Below are positions 41,026-49,592 of a DNA stretch of 64,000 nucleotides, piece after piece (the first letter of the stretch is position 1; each line of letters opens with the position of its first letter). Below the pieces are notes generated by a model. That model saw only the letters and a program-made list of their open reading frames with translations, was not told the DNA's origin and did not search any database. The stretch covers positions 1-64,000 of the forward strand of contig CASFTW010000011.1 in the NCBI GenBank assembly GCA_949297785.1. The letters are read 5' to 3'. This DNA comes from an uncultured Spirochaetales bacterium. GTDB taxonomy: Bacteria > Spirochaetota > Spirochaetia > Sphaerochaetales > Sphaerochaetaceae. The position numbers and the translations under genes are program-made.

Positions 41026-41682
41026 ATGAGTTCTGAATCAAAGTTTAGGGCTTGGCTGGAAAAGAACAAGCTCGTAATCAACAAAAAAGACTATCCAAAC
41101 GGTGTTCCTGCCAAGGCTTATATCATTCTTGTCAACCACTGGTGCCACAGAATAATGCTTTGTATCGCACAGGTTGCCGTTGTCGTCATGCTGTGTACCG
41201 TTTTCATGAACGTTATACTGCGCTTCTGCTTCAACTCAGGTATCACATGGGCAGAAGAAGTTCCACGCCTTCTTGTCGTGCTCTTCTCCTTCCTTGCATG
41301 TGCTATCGGTGTCAGAGACCATATGCATATCTCTGTCACAATCATCTACAACAGATTCCCTAAGGACGGAAAAGCCAGAAAGGTCATGGATTTTCTCGTG
41401 GATCTTTCAACACTTATCTGCGGTATCATGCTTTTCTATTATGGAATCATGTTCATTGCACGTCTCCGTCCCGGTTTCCTTCCGATGACAGGCTGGCCGA
41501 CATGGATTCAGTATATCCCGGCACCTATGGGCGGATTTATCATGACATTTGACTCTCTCCTTTTCCTGTTCCACATCCTTGATCCGGATGATCTTCTTTA
41601 CAGTGAGAAGGAAATCGACTACCAGGAACTCGTAAAAGAACAGCAGGCAGAGCTTGCTGCAGGCAAAGGAGGAAATAACTGA
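41026..41682 (+). CDS. TRAP transporter small permease (DctQ)
   Basis: 218 residues from the ATG at 41026, five bases after GGAGG. About four membrane segments. The family pattern is NVILRFCFNSGITWAEEVPRLLVV and ACAIGVRDHMHISV. It has a longer hydrophilic N-terminus (about 40 residues) than many DctQ proteins. Shares one base with dctM (TGATG). Confidence 0.9.
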   Translation: MSSESKFRAWLEKNKLVINKKDYPNGVPAKAYIILVNHWCHRIMLCIAQVAVVVMLCTVFMNVILRFCFNSGITWAEEVPRLLVVLFSFLACAIGVRDHMHISVTIIYNRFPKDGKARKVMDFLVDLSTLICGIMLFYYGIMFIARLRPGFLPMTGWPTWIQYIPAPMGGFIMTFDSLLFLFHILDPDDLLYSEKEIDYQELVKEQQAELAAGKGGNN

Positions 41683-43028
41683 TGGATGTTAATGTTCTTG
41701 CTGGAATTATCCTCATCGGCGGTTTCTTCGCTTTGATGATGATCAAAGTACCTGTGACATTTGCAATGTTGATTTCAACATTCCTGTCAATGCTGCTTAT
41801 TCCGGGTACCAACCCGACCACGATTGTCAGAATGATGTTCGACGGTGTCAGCAACTTCACAATGCTTGCTATCCCGTTCTTCATCGTAATGGGTGAAATC
41901 ATGGCTGTCGGCCAGATTTCCGATAAGATCGTTGATCTTGCAAACCTTGCTGTAGGTCGTTTCCGCGGCGGTCTTGCATATGTTAACTGTCTCGATTCAA
42001 TGTTCTTCGGCGGTATCTCCGGTTCTGCTGTTGCCGACGTTTCCTCTCTTGGTTCTGTTGTTATTCCGATGATGGAGAAGCAGGGTTATGACAGAGAGTT
42101 CTCAGTAGGTCTTACAGTCACCACTGCCTGTCAGGGTGTTCTCATTCCGCCATCACACAACATGGTCATCTATGCTCTTGCAGCAGGCGGCGGTGTTTCC
42201 ATCGGACAGCTCTTCTATGCAGGCTTTGTACCCGGCATCGGTCTCGGTCTCGGCTTCATGTTCATCTGTTTCCTCCTCGGCAAGAAGTACAACTTCCCGA
42301 AAGGAGAGAAGATGTTCAAGGACGAGAAGGTCAGATGGATTGGAAAGGACGAGAGCGGAAAGCTCAAGTTCGGTCCATGCATGGGCATTGTAGGAAAGGC
42401 AATTCTTCCTATGTTCACACTTGTTATCATCATGGTCGGTACAGGTGTCGGTATCTTCACAGCAACAGAAAGCTCTGCTGTGGCTTGTTTCTACACCTTC
42501 ATCCTCACATACTTTGTCTTCCGCACCGATAAGATCAGGAACTTCGGTACAGTTATCAAGAACTCTCTCAAGACACTGTCCGTCGTTCTTACCCTTATCG
42601 CATCTGCAAAGGCATTTGCATACATGATGACAAGGCTCAGAATTCCAGAAGCAATCACAAACGGTCTCATCGGAGTTACAGACAACGCAGTTGTTCTTCT
42701 CCTGATTATCAACGTGCTTCTGCTCATCCTCGGATGTTTCATGGATATGGCTCCGCTTATCATGATCATGACACCGATCCTGCTTCCTGTTGTCACAGAG
42801 CTCGGCATGAGCACAGTTCACTTCGGTATCCTGCTTATCTTCAACCTTGCAATCGGTCTGTGCACACCTCCTGTAGGTTCAGCACTGTTTGTCGGTTGTG
42901 CTGTCGGTAAGACAAGTCTTGAGTCAACTTCAAAGAAGATGCTTCCGCTTTTCGCTGTCATGATTATCGGACTTCTTCTTGTCACATATATTCCGTTCTT
43001 CCTCAAGCCGGGTCTCTTCGGATATTGA
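41682..43028 (+). CDS. TRAP transporter large permease (DctM)
   Basis: 448 residues, about 12 membrane segments. Signatures: KVPVTFAMLISTFLSMLL, FFIVMGEIMAVG, GSAVADVSSLGSVVIPMMEKQGY, and TPPVGSALFVGCAVGKTSLES near the end. It drives Na+-coupled uptake with DctP and DctQ. A terminator follows. Confidence 0.94.
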   Translation: MDVNVLAGIILIGGFFALMMIKVPVTFAMLISTFLSMLLIPGTNPTTIVRMMFDGVSNFTMLAIPFFIVMGEIMAVGQISDKIVDLANLAVGRFRGGLAYVNCLDSMFFGGISGSAVADVSSLGSVVIPMMEKQGYDREFSVGLTVTTACQGVLIPPSHNMVIYALAAGGGVSIGQLFYAGFVPGIGLGLGFMFICFLLGKKYNFPKGEKMFKDEKVRWIGKDESGKLKFGPCMGIVGKAILPMFTLVIIMVGTGVGIFTATESSAVACFYTFILTYFVFRTDKIRNFGTVIKNSLKTLSVVLTLIASAKAFAYMMTRLRIPEAITNGLIGVTDNAVVLLLIINVLLLILGCFMDMAPLIMIMTPILLPVVTELGMSTVHFGILLIFNLAIGLCTPPVGSALFVGCAVGKTSLESTSKKMLPLFAVMIIGLLLVTYIPFFLKPGLFGY

Positions 43029-43052
43029 TGGAACTGGATATTTAAAATATCG

Positions 43053-43080
43053 AAAGCCGGTGTCTCTGATGCCGGCTTTT
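43053..43080 (+). terminator. Terminator of the TRAP operon
   Basis: Perfect 8-bp arms AAAGCCGG / CCGGCTTT with an 11-nt loop and a short T-run. Confidence 0.8.
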
Positions 43081-43083
43081 CTG

Positions 43084-43089
43084 TATAAT
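43084..43089 (+). promoter_or_regulatory. -10 box of the UvrA-like gene
   Basis: TATAAT with TG directly upstream lies only seven bases before the ATG at 43097, which would put the start point at or next to the ATG. No good -35 is visible. AGGGG lies too close to the ATG for a normal ribosome site. Confidence 0.5.
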
Positions 43090-43096
43090 CAGGGGT

Positions 43097-45571
43097 ATGA
43101 TCAAAAACATAAAAGTCATCGGTGCGAGGGTTCATAACCTCAAGAACATAGATGTTGATATTCCTTTGAATGAAATATGTGCGATTGCTGGTGTATCAGG
43201 TTCGGGAAAGTCCTCTCTGGCTCTCGGTGTTCTGTATGCGGAAGGTTCAAGACGTTATCTTGAGTCTCTTTCAACATATACACGCCGACGTATGACACAG
43301 GCAGAACGTGCGCTTGTTGATGATGTGCTGTATATCCCTGCCGCTCTTGCTCTGCGCCAGAGACCCGGGGTACCGGGAATAAGAAGCACATTCGGAACAA
43401 GCAGTGAACTCCTCAATTCCCTCCGTCTCATGTTCTCCCGTCTTGCCTCTCACCGTTGTCCGAACGGTCATTATGCTCCTCCTTCCATGTCTGTCGCCCT
43501 TGATAAGGAAATAGTTTGTCCTGTATGCGGGGCTCATTTTTACGGGCCGTCTGCAGAAGATCTTGCATTCAACAGCAGCGGTGCGTGCAAGAAATGTGAC
43601 GGTACGGGCACCATACGTACAGTTGACAGATCCTCTCTTGTTCCCGATGAGAGTCTTACAATAGAAGGAGGAGCGGTTGCTCCGTGGAATTCTCTTATGT
43701 GGTCACTGATGGTCGATGTATGCCGTGCAATGGGTGTTCGTACAGATGTTCCTTTCAGAGAACTTACCTGTGAGGAGAAGGAAATTGTATATGACGGTCC
43801 TGCAGTAAAGAAGCATATTCTCTATAAAGCGAAAAACAGCAATGATTTCGCCGAGCTTGATTTCACATATTACAGTGCTGTACATACTGTTGAGAACGCA
43901 CTGGCAAAAGTCAAGGACGAGGCCGGAATGAAGAGAGTTGAGAAATTCCTGCGTGTGGATCCTTGTCCTGACTGCCATGGCAGCAGACTCTCCGATGCGG
44001 CAAGAGCCCCTTTGATTATGGGAATAAATCTTGCAGACGCCACATCAATGACTTTGTCACAGCTCAGTGAGTGGGTTGAGAAGATACCATCTTCGCTTCC
44101 TGAGGAGATTAGACCGATGGCTGAAAGCATAATCGAGTCCTTCCGCGATAACGCAAGGCGTCTTCTGGATCTCGGTCTTGGCTATCTTTCACTTGACAGG
44201 GCCTCAAACACGCTTTCAACGGGAGAAAGACAGAGAGTGCAGCTTGCCCGTGCTGTAAGAAACCGTACAACAGGCGTGCTGTACGTGCTTGATGAGCCTT
44301 CAATCGGACTTCATCCGGCCAATATTGCAGGATTGAAGGCAGTCATGAAGGATCTGGTTGCGGATGGCAATTCTGTGGTTCTGGTTGATCATGACACAGA
44401 GATTCTCAAGGCAGCGGACTGGCTGATTGAACTTGGTCCTGAAGCCGGAAAGAACGGCGGATACATAATTGCTGAAGGTACTCTTGATTCAATCATGAAG
44501 AATCCTTCTTCCATGATTGGTCCTTTTCTGAAAAAGACTCCAGATAGAATAAGAAAGCAGATTGCTGAAGAAGAACTTTTCAAATTCGGGAGCATAAAGC
44601 TTTCAACTGACAGTATCCATACAGTCAGACCTCTGGATGTGTGTTTTCCGCGTGGCAGACTTTCACTTGTAACAGGTGTATCCGATTCTGGAAAGACCAC
44701 AATGATACTGGAAAGTCTTGTACCTGCGCTTGCAGCAGCGGTATCAGGTGAAAAACTTCCTGAGCATGTAAGATCAGTTGAGGCTGATGGCATAAAGCAT
44801 GTCAAGCTTATTGATGCAACACCGATAGGAATAAACATAAGATCTACCGTTGCGACTTATGCCAATGTGCATGATGAACTCAGGAAGCTTTTTGCAAAAC
44901 TTCCTTCAGCAAAGGAAAATGGATATAAAGCCGGAGATTTTTCATATAACACCGGAAAGCTCCGTTGTCCGGTTTGTGACGGCACAGGTTCAATAAGCCT
45001 TGATGTCCAGTTCCTTCCCGATGTTGACATCCCATGCCCTGAATGCCGTGGTTCCCGCTACAGCAAGGATATCGATGAAATAAAGTATACAAATGAAAGA
45101 GGAGAGGAATACTCACTCGGCCAGCTGATGGACATGGATGTGAACAGCGCGCTTAAAGCCATAACAGGGCAGAAGATTATACTTCAGAGACTTAAGACGC
45201 TGCAGGATCTCGGACTTGGTTATCTTACACTCGGAGAGGAGACTCCCGGCCTGTCAGGCGGAGAAGCCCAGCGTCTTAAACTTGCAAGCGAGATGGGCCG
45301 CAGCCAGAGTGATTCAGTGTTTGTTTTTGACGAGCCTACAATAGGACTTCATCCGCTTGATGTACAGACTCTTCTGTCTGTATTCCAGAGCCTGATTGAC
45401 AACGGTGCGACCGTGATTGTGATCGAGCACGATCTTGATGTGATAAGAAATGCTGATTACATAGTGGATATGGGACCTGGAGGAGATACTGCCGGCGGCA
45501 GAATTGTGACATGCGGAGCGGTTGAAAAAGTCAGGGAATGTGTTCAGTCTGTAACTGGAAAATATATCTAA
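43097..45571 (+). CDS. UvrA-like ABC ATPase lacking the UvrB-binding domain (UvrA2 type)
   Basis: 824 residues against about 940 for UvrA. First ATPase half: GVSGSGKSSLALGVLYAEG, signature LSTGERQRVQLARA, Walker B LDEPSIGLHP. Second half: GVSDSGKTTM, LSGGEAQRLKLA, FDEPTIGLHP. Zinc-binding Cys pairs remain (CPVCGAHF...CKKCDGTG and CPVCDGTG...CPECRGSR). The stretch between HRCPNGHY and the first zinc module is very short, so the UvrB-binding domain of true UvrA is absent. Such UvrA2 proteins are linked to tolerance of DNA-binding drugs. Single gene with its own promoter. Confidence 0.88.
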   Translation: MIKNIKVIGARVHNLKNIDVDIPLNEICAIAGVSGSGKSSLALGVLYAEGSRRYLESLSTYTRRRMTQAERALVDDVLYIPAALALRQRPGVPGIRSTFGTSSELLNSLRLMFSRLASHRCPNGHYAPPSMSVALDKEIVCPVCGAHFYGPSAEDLAFNSSGACKKCDGTGTIRTVDRSSLVPDESLTIEGGAVAPWNSLMWSLMVDVCRAMGVRTDVPFRELTCEEKEIVYDGPAVKKHILYKAKNSNDFAELDFTYYSAVHTVENALAKVKDEAGMKRVEKFLRVDPCPDCHGSRLSDAARAPLIMGINLADATSMTLSQLSEWVEKIPSSLPEEIRPMAESIIESFRDNARRLLDLGLGYLSLDRASNTLSTGERQRVQLARAVRNRTTGVLYVLDEPSIGLHPANIAGLKAVMKDLVADGNSVVLVDHDTEILKAADWLIELGPEAGKNGGYIIAEGTLDSIMKNPSSMIGPFLKKTPDRIRKQIAEEELFKFGSIKLSTDSIHTVRPLDVCFPRGRLSLVTGVSDSGKTTMILESLVPALAAAVSGEKLPEHVRSVEADGIKHVKLIDATPIGINIRSTVATYANVHDELRKLFAKLPSAKENGYKAGDFSYNTGKLRCPVCDGTGSISLDVQFLPDVDIPCPECRGSRYSKDIDEIKYTNERGEEYSLGQLMDMDVNSALKAITGQKIILQRLKTLQDLGLGYLTLGEETPGLSGGEAQRLKLASEMGRSQSDSVFVFDEPTIGLHPLDVQTLLSVFQSLIDNGATVIVIEHDLDVIRNADYIVDMGPGGDTAGGRIVTCGAVEKVRECVQSVTGKYI

Positions 45572-45664
45572 TTAATTACTTTGCAATATATTAAAGAGAG
45601 TTTTCCTTGGTGATGTGAAAATTATTTAAATTTTCCTTGCGTGCTGGAATTTCTGATGATAAAC

Positions 45665-45690
45665 TATAATAAATTAAATTAATTAATTAA
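45665..45690 (+). promoter_or_regulatory. -10 box and TTAATTAATTAA operator of the sulfatase operon
   Basis: TATAAT (45665-45670) is followed by TTAATTAATTAA (45679-45690), a perfect 12-bp palindrome. A related element follows the -10 box at the SBP gene (60510-60523) and the esterase gene (61712-61728) of the same locus. Confidence 0.6.
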
Positions 45691-45703
45691 CTGGAGGCCG
45701 CAT

Positions 45704-47215
45704 ATGAAAGCCATTATGGTTATGTTTGATTCACTCAGAAAGGATTTGCTTTCCGTATACGGCGGTTCTGTGAAAACTCCTAATTTTGAGCGTCTGATGG
45801 ATCATTGCGTGAGATTTGACAATTGCTATGCAGGTTCACTCCCATGCATGCCTGCACGCCGTGAGCTGCATACCGGACGCTATAACTTCCTACATCGCAG
45901 CTGGGGACCTCTTGAGCCTTTTGATGATTCGATGCCGGCAATTCTCTCCCGGAACGGGATTCATACACATCTGAGTACAGATCATTATCATTATGTACAG
46001 GACGGAGGTGCGACTTATCAGGGGCGGTATTCCACATGGGAATGCCATCGCGGGCAGGAAAGCGATCAGTGGATTGCTGATCTGAATATGAAAAAAGAAG
46101 GAGATGCTCCGAATCAGCTCTCTCCATGGAATGCAAGTCAGACAATGCGTCCTAACAGACAGAATGCAGGATGGCAGAATATGGCAAACAGGGAAGTCCT
46201 CAAGTCTCTTTCCGACTATCCATGCGTGCAGACATTTGAAAACGGGCTTGATTTTCTTGACAGAAACCACAATGCGGATAACTGGTTCCTGCAGGTCGAG
46301 ACATTTGATCCTCATGAACCTTTTACTTCACCGGAGTCCTATCAGGCACTTTTCCTTGATCCTGACGATATTGACGGACCGGACTGGCCCCAGTATGCGG
46401 ATACTGATGAAAGTGATGCTGAGATAAACGCAATGCGCGGCAGATACTTTGCCCTTGTGCGTCTTTGTGATGACATGCTGGGACGTATCCTTGATAAGAT
46501 GGATCAGTACAGCCTGTGGGAAGATACTCTTCTCATTATAAATACTGATCACGGATTCCTGCTGTCTGAGCATGGCAAATGGGGTAAAGGAACATCTCCT
46601 AATTACAATGAACTTGTCAATATTCCGTTCTTCATACATGATCCAAGGACAAAGGCCTGCGGTGTGAGAAAGGCTCTGGTACAGACCATAGATATTCCTG
46701 TCACGATACTCTCATTCTTCAATATTCCTGCCACGCAGGATATGAGGGGAAAAGACCTTTTGAAATGTATTGAAGATGATACTCCTGTAAGAGATGCTGC
46801 GATTTTCGGATACCTCGGGGGGCCTGTAGGTATTACAGACGGGCAGTATGTCCTTCTGCATGATAGTGTAAACAAAGATGCCGACATTTATGAATATACA
46901 TTGATGCCGACACATATGAAGTCCTTTTTCTCTCCTGAAGAGCTTAAGACAGCGACGCTTTATGAAGACTTCAGCTTCACCAAAGGCTGTCCTGTGATGA
47001 AAATCAAGGCAAAGGTTAATCCCCGTTTCAGGAATCAGCTGAAACACGGTGATGAGCTGTATGATGTAAAAAGCGATCCCCACCAGCTGAATCAGATTAA
47101 GAATGATGATGTCAGAACAAAGCTGATTTCCTTTGCCAGTTGTATTTTCAGTGAAAATGAAGCTCCTGAAGAATTATATACCTATTACGGAATTAAAAAG
47201 GAGGAACCGTTTTGA
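45704..47215 (+). CDS. Cysteine-type sulfatase 1
   Basis: 503 residues. The maturation motif is C48-M-P-A-R52 followed by RELHTGR; the Cys is turned to formylglycine by a sulfatase-maturing enzyme. Metal-site parts: MFDSLRKD near the N-terminus and INTDHGFLLSEHGKWGKG. There is no signal peptide, so it should act in the cytoplasm on an imported sulfated sugar. First gene of an operon with a GH3 enzyme, a phosphomutase and a second sulfatase. Its stop shares one base with the GH3 start. The sulfate position cleaved cannot be predicted. Confidence 0.9.
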   Translation: MKAIMVMFDSLRKDLLSVYGGSVKTPNFERLMDHCVRFDNCYAGSLPCMPARRELHTGRYNFLHRSWGPLEPFDDSMPAILSRNGIHTHLSTDHYHYVQDGGATYQGRYSTWECHRGQESDQWIADLNMKKEGDAPNQLSPWNASQTMRPNRQNAGWQNMANREVLKSLSDYPCVQTFENGLDFLDRNHNADNWFLQVETFDPHEPFTSPESYQALFLDPDDIDGPDWPQYADTDESDAEINAMRGRYFALVRLCDDMLGRILDKMDQYSLWEDTLLIINTDHGFLLSEHGKWGKGTSPNYNELVNIPFFIHDPRTKACGVRKALVQTIDIPVTILSFFNIPATQDMRGKDLLKCIEDDTPVRDAAIFGYLGGPVGITDGQYVLLHDSVNKDADIYEYTLMPTHMKSFFSPEELKTATLYEDFSFTKGCPVMKIKAKVNPRFRNQLKHGDELYDVKSDPHQLNQIKNDDVRTKLISFASCIFSENEAPEELYTYYGIKKEEPF

Positions 47216-48909
47216 TGGATTTAAAAGCAAAACCTTTCAATCTGTCTGATGAAGATATTGAATGGGTGAATTCCACACTTGCTTCGATGAGTATGGAGGA
47301 TAAAGCAGGACAATTGTTCTGTGTCCTGTTCAAGAAGGCCGTACCGGAAGAATTTGATTATGTTTTTGGCATAATGAATCCAGGTGCGTGCATGTACCGC
47401 GTTGTACCTGTGAAAAATGCAGTGGAGGCATCAAATGCCCTGCAGCACATGAGCCGTATTCCTCTTCTTATTGCTGCCAATCTTGAAAAAGGCGGTAATG
47501 GAATAGTGGAGGAGGGAACTCTTGTAGGCTCCCCTATGGAAATTGCGGCAACTGATGATGTTGAGATGGCCCGCAAGATGGCAAGCGCCTGTGCAAGGGA
47601 AGCCCGCGCTGTAGGTGCGAACTGGGCTTTCGCGCCGATCATAGATATTGATTCCAATTTCCGTAATCCGATCACGAATACAAGGACATTTGGCTCTGAC
47701 AGTGAAAGAGTGAAGAACATGGGAAAGGCTTATGTTGAGACTGTTCAGTCGTATGGAGTTGCTGCCGCAATCAAGCATTTCCCGGGAGATGGTCAGGATG
47801 AGAGAGATCAGCATCTTGTGACATCAATAAACTCCATGGATGCAGATGAGTGGATGGCTACATACGGCAAGGCATACAAGGCCTGTATTGATGCCGGATC
47901 CCTCACTGTCATGGCCGGACATATCATGCAGCCTGCATGGTCAAGAAAGCTTGTGCCCGGAATAAAGGATGAGGAAATCATGCCGGCAACGCTCAGCAGT
48001 GAACTTCTTAACGGGCTTCTGCGCGGTAAGCTTGGTTTTAACGGACTCATCTGCACGGATGCCACTACAATGGCAGGTTATATGCTGGCTATGGGACGGG
48101 ACAAAGCTGTGCCGTATTCAATTGCCGCCGGATGCGACATGTTCCTTTTTGCCCGCAATCTTGAAGAGGATTACGGCTTTATGCTTGAAGGTATCAGAAA
48201 CGGCATCATAAGTGAGGAAAGGCTGAATGAAGCCGTTACAAGAATCCTTGCGGTAAAGGCTGCTCTTGGCCTGAATAAAAAACAGCTGGATGTGGACATT
48301 GATGAAGCCATGAAGATTGTAGGCTGTGCAGAACATAAAACCTGGGCTCAGGAATGTGCGGATGCCGCCATCACTCTGGTTAAGGAACAGAAAGGTGTGC
48401 TGCCAATTTCTCCTGAAAAATACAGAAGGGTGCTCTTCTATACTATAGAGCCGTCAGCAGGCGGAGAAGGAAACTACAAAACGACACCGGCATGTGCCAA
48501 AGTCCGGCAGATGCTTGTTGATGAAGGTTTTGAAGTTGAGGATTTCGTTCCTCAGCCATATGGCGAAGGATTTACAACCAAATACATGGATTTCGTCAAC
48601 CGCTATGATTTGATAATCTACGTTGCCAATCTTTCAACAAAGAGCAATCAGACGGTTGTGCGTATTGAATGGAAACAGCCTATGGGTGCGGACTGCGGTC
48701 ATTATATCAATGATATCCCGACGATTTTCATCTCGCTGGAAAACCCATATCATCTTCTGGATTTCCCCAGAGTTAAGACATATATCAACTGTTACAGCAA
48801 TAATGACTGCTGCATAAAGGCCCTTGTCGACAAGCTTACCGGACGCAGCAGCTTTAAAGGCAAGAGTCCGGTTGATCCGTTCTGCGGCAAGTGGGATGCG
48901 CATCTTTGA
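47215..48909 (+). CDS. GH3 beta-N-acetylglucosaminidase or phosphorylase (NagZ/Nag3-like)
   Basis: 564 residues from the ATG at 47215 (TGATG overlap; AAGGAGG upstream). The TIM barrel holds KHFPGDG (187-193), the acid/base dyad D198-Q-H200 typical of the NagZ branch, and the nucleophile D282 in GLICTDATTMAG. A second alpha/beta domain follows (about 390-564). NagZ-branch enzymes use His rather than Glu as acid/base, and one studied member, Nag3 of Cellulomonas fimi, is a phosphorylase. The phosphomutase gene next door makes a phosphorylase role attractive here. No signal peptide. Probable substrate: beta-linked GlcNAc or a related sugar released from sulfated oligosaccharides. Confidence 0.85.
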   Translation: MDLKAKPFNLSDEDIEWVNSTLASMSMEDKAGQLFCVLFKKAVPEEFDYVFGIMNPGACMYRVVPVKNAVEASNALQHMSRIPLLIAANLEKGGNGIVEEGTLVGSPMEIAATDDVEMARKMASACAREARAVGANWAFAPIIDIDSNFRNPITNTRTFGSDSERVKNMGKAYVETVQSYGVAAAIKHFPGDGQDERDQHLVTSINSMDADEWMATYGKAYKACIDAGSLTVMAGHIMQPAWSRKLVPGIKDEEIMPATLSSELLNGLLRGKLGFNGLICTDATTMAGYMLAMGRDKAVPYSIAAGCDMFLFARNLEEDYGFMLEGIRNGIISEERLNEAVTRILAVKAALGLNKKQLDVDIDEAMKIVGCAEHKTWAQECADAAITLVKEQKGVLPISPEKYRRVLFYTIEPSAGGEGNYKTTPACAKVRQMLVDEGFEVEDFVPQPYGEGFTTKYMDFVNRYDLIIYVANLSTKSNQTVVRIEWKQPMGADCGHYINDIPTIFISLENPYHLLDFPRVKTYINCYSNNDCCIKALVDKLTGRSSFKGKSPVDPFCGKWDAHL

Positions 48910-48925
48910 AAGGAGGTTTGAACAG

Positions 48926-49579
48926 ATGCAGGAATATAAAGGACTGATATTCGATCTTGATGGCGTTATTGTAGATACCGCAAAGTATCATTTCCTCGCA
49001 TGGAAAAAGCTTGCGGATGAATTGGGAATCGATTTCACCGAAAAGGATAATGAAAGGCTGAAAGGCGTAAGCCGCATGGCTTCATTCGAGATCATTCTGG
49101 AAATCGGAAACAGAAAGATGTCACAGGAAGAGAAGGAAGAATGCTGCAGAAAGAAAAATGACCTTTATGTGTCATATATTATGCAGCTTACGCGCAGCGA
49201 TATTCTCCCGGGGGTGGATAAGTTCATACGTGATGCCAAGAAAGAAGGATATAAGATTGCACTCGGTTCTGCCAGCAAGAACTCTTCTCTCATTCTTTCA
49301 AGACTCGGTATTGAAGATTATTTTGATGCTGTCGTTGACGGTACAAAGGTTTTAAAGGCAAAGCCTGACCCTGAAGTCTTCACAAAAGGAGCAGAAGAAC
49401 TGGGACTGTCTTATGGAGAATGCATCGTATTTGAAGATTCCACTGCAGGCATTGAAGCTGCACATAACGGAGGCATGAAAGCAGTCGGAATAGGATCAGA
49501 AGATATCCTCAATGCCGCAGATGTCGTCATACCGGGCTTTGCCGGTATTGATGTCGGGACACTGATTGAAAAACTGTAA
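48926..49579 (+). CDS. Beta-phosphoglucomutase-like HAD phosphomutase
   Basis: 217 residues from the ATG at 48926, nine bases after AGGAGG. YKGLIFDLDGVIVDTAKYHFLAWK carries the catalytic Asp pair over residues 4-27; LKGVSRMASFEIIL, GSASKNSSLILSRLG and KPDPEVF then VFEDSTAGIEAA follow. It closely resembles the pgmB at 6137. Placed directly after the GH3 gene it would take the beta-sugar-1-phosphate that a retaining GH3 phosphorylase would release. Whether it accepts glucose- or GlcNAc-1-phosphate is open. Confidence 0.85.
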   Translation: MQEYKGLIFDLDGVIVDTAKYHFLAWKKLADELGIDFTEKDNERLKGVSRMASFEIILEIGNRKMSQEEKEECCRKKNDLYVSYIMQLTRSDILPGVDKFIRDAKKEGYKIALGSASKNSSLILSRLGIEDYFDAVVDGTKVLKAKPDPEVFTKGAEELGLSYGECIVFEDSTAGIEAAHNGGMKAVGIGSEDILNAADVVIPGFAGIDVGTLIEKL

Positions 49580-49592
49580 AAAGGAGGATGAT

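Noticed and set aside
42153-42821. A 222-codon open frame on the minus strand
   Set aside because: It lies wholly opposite dctM; its His/Asp/Glu-rich translation is the expected antisense of a membrane protein gene.
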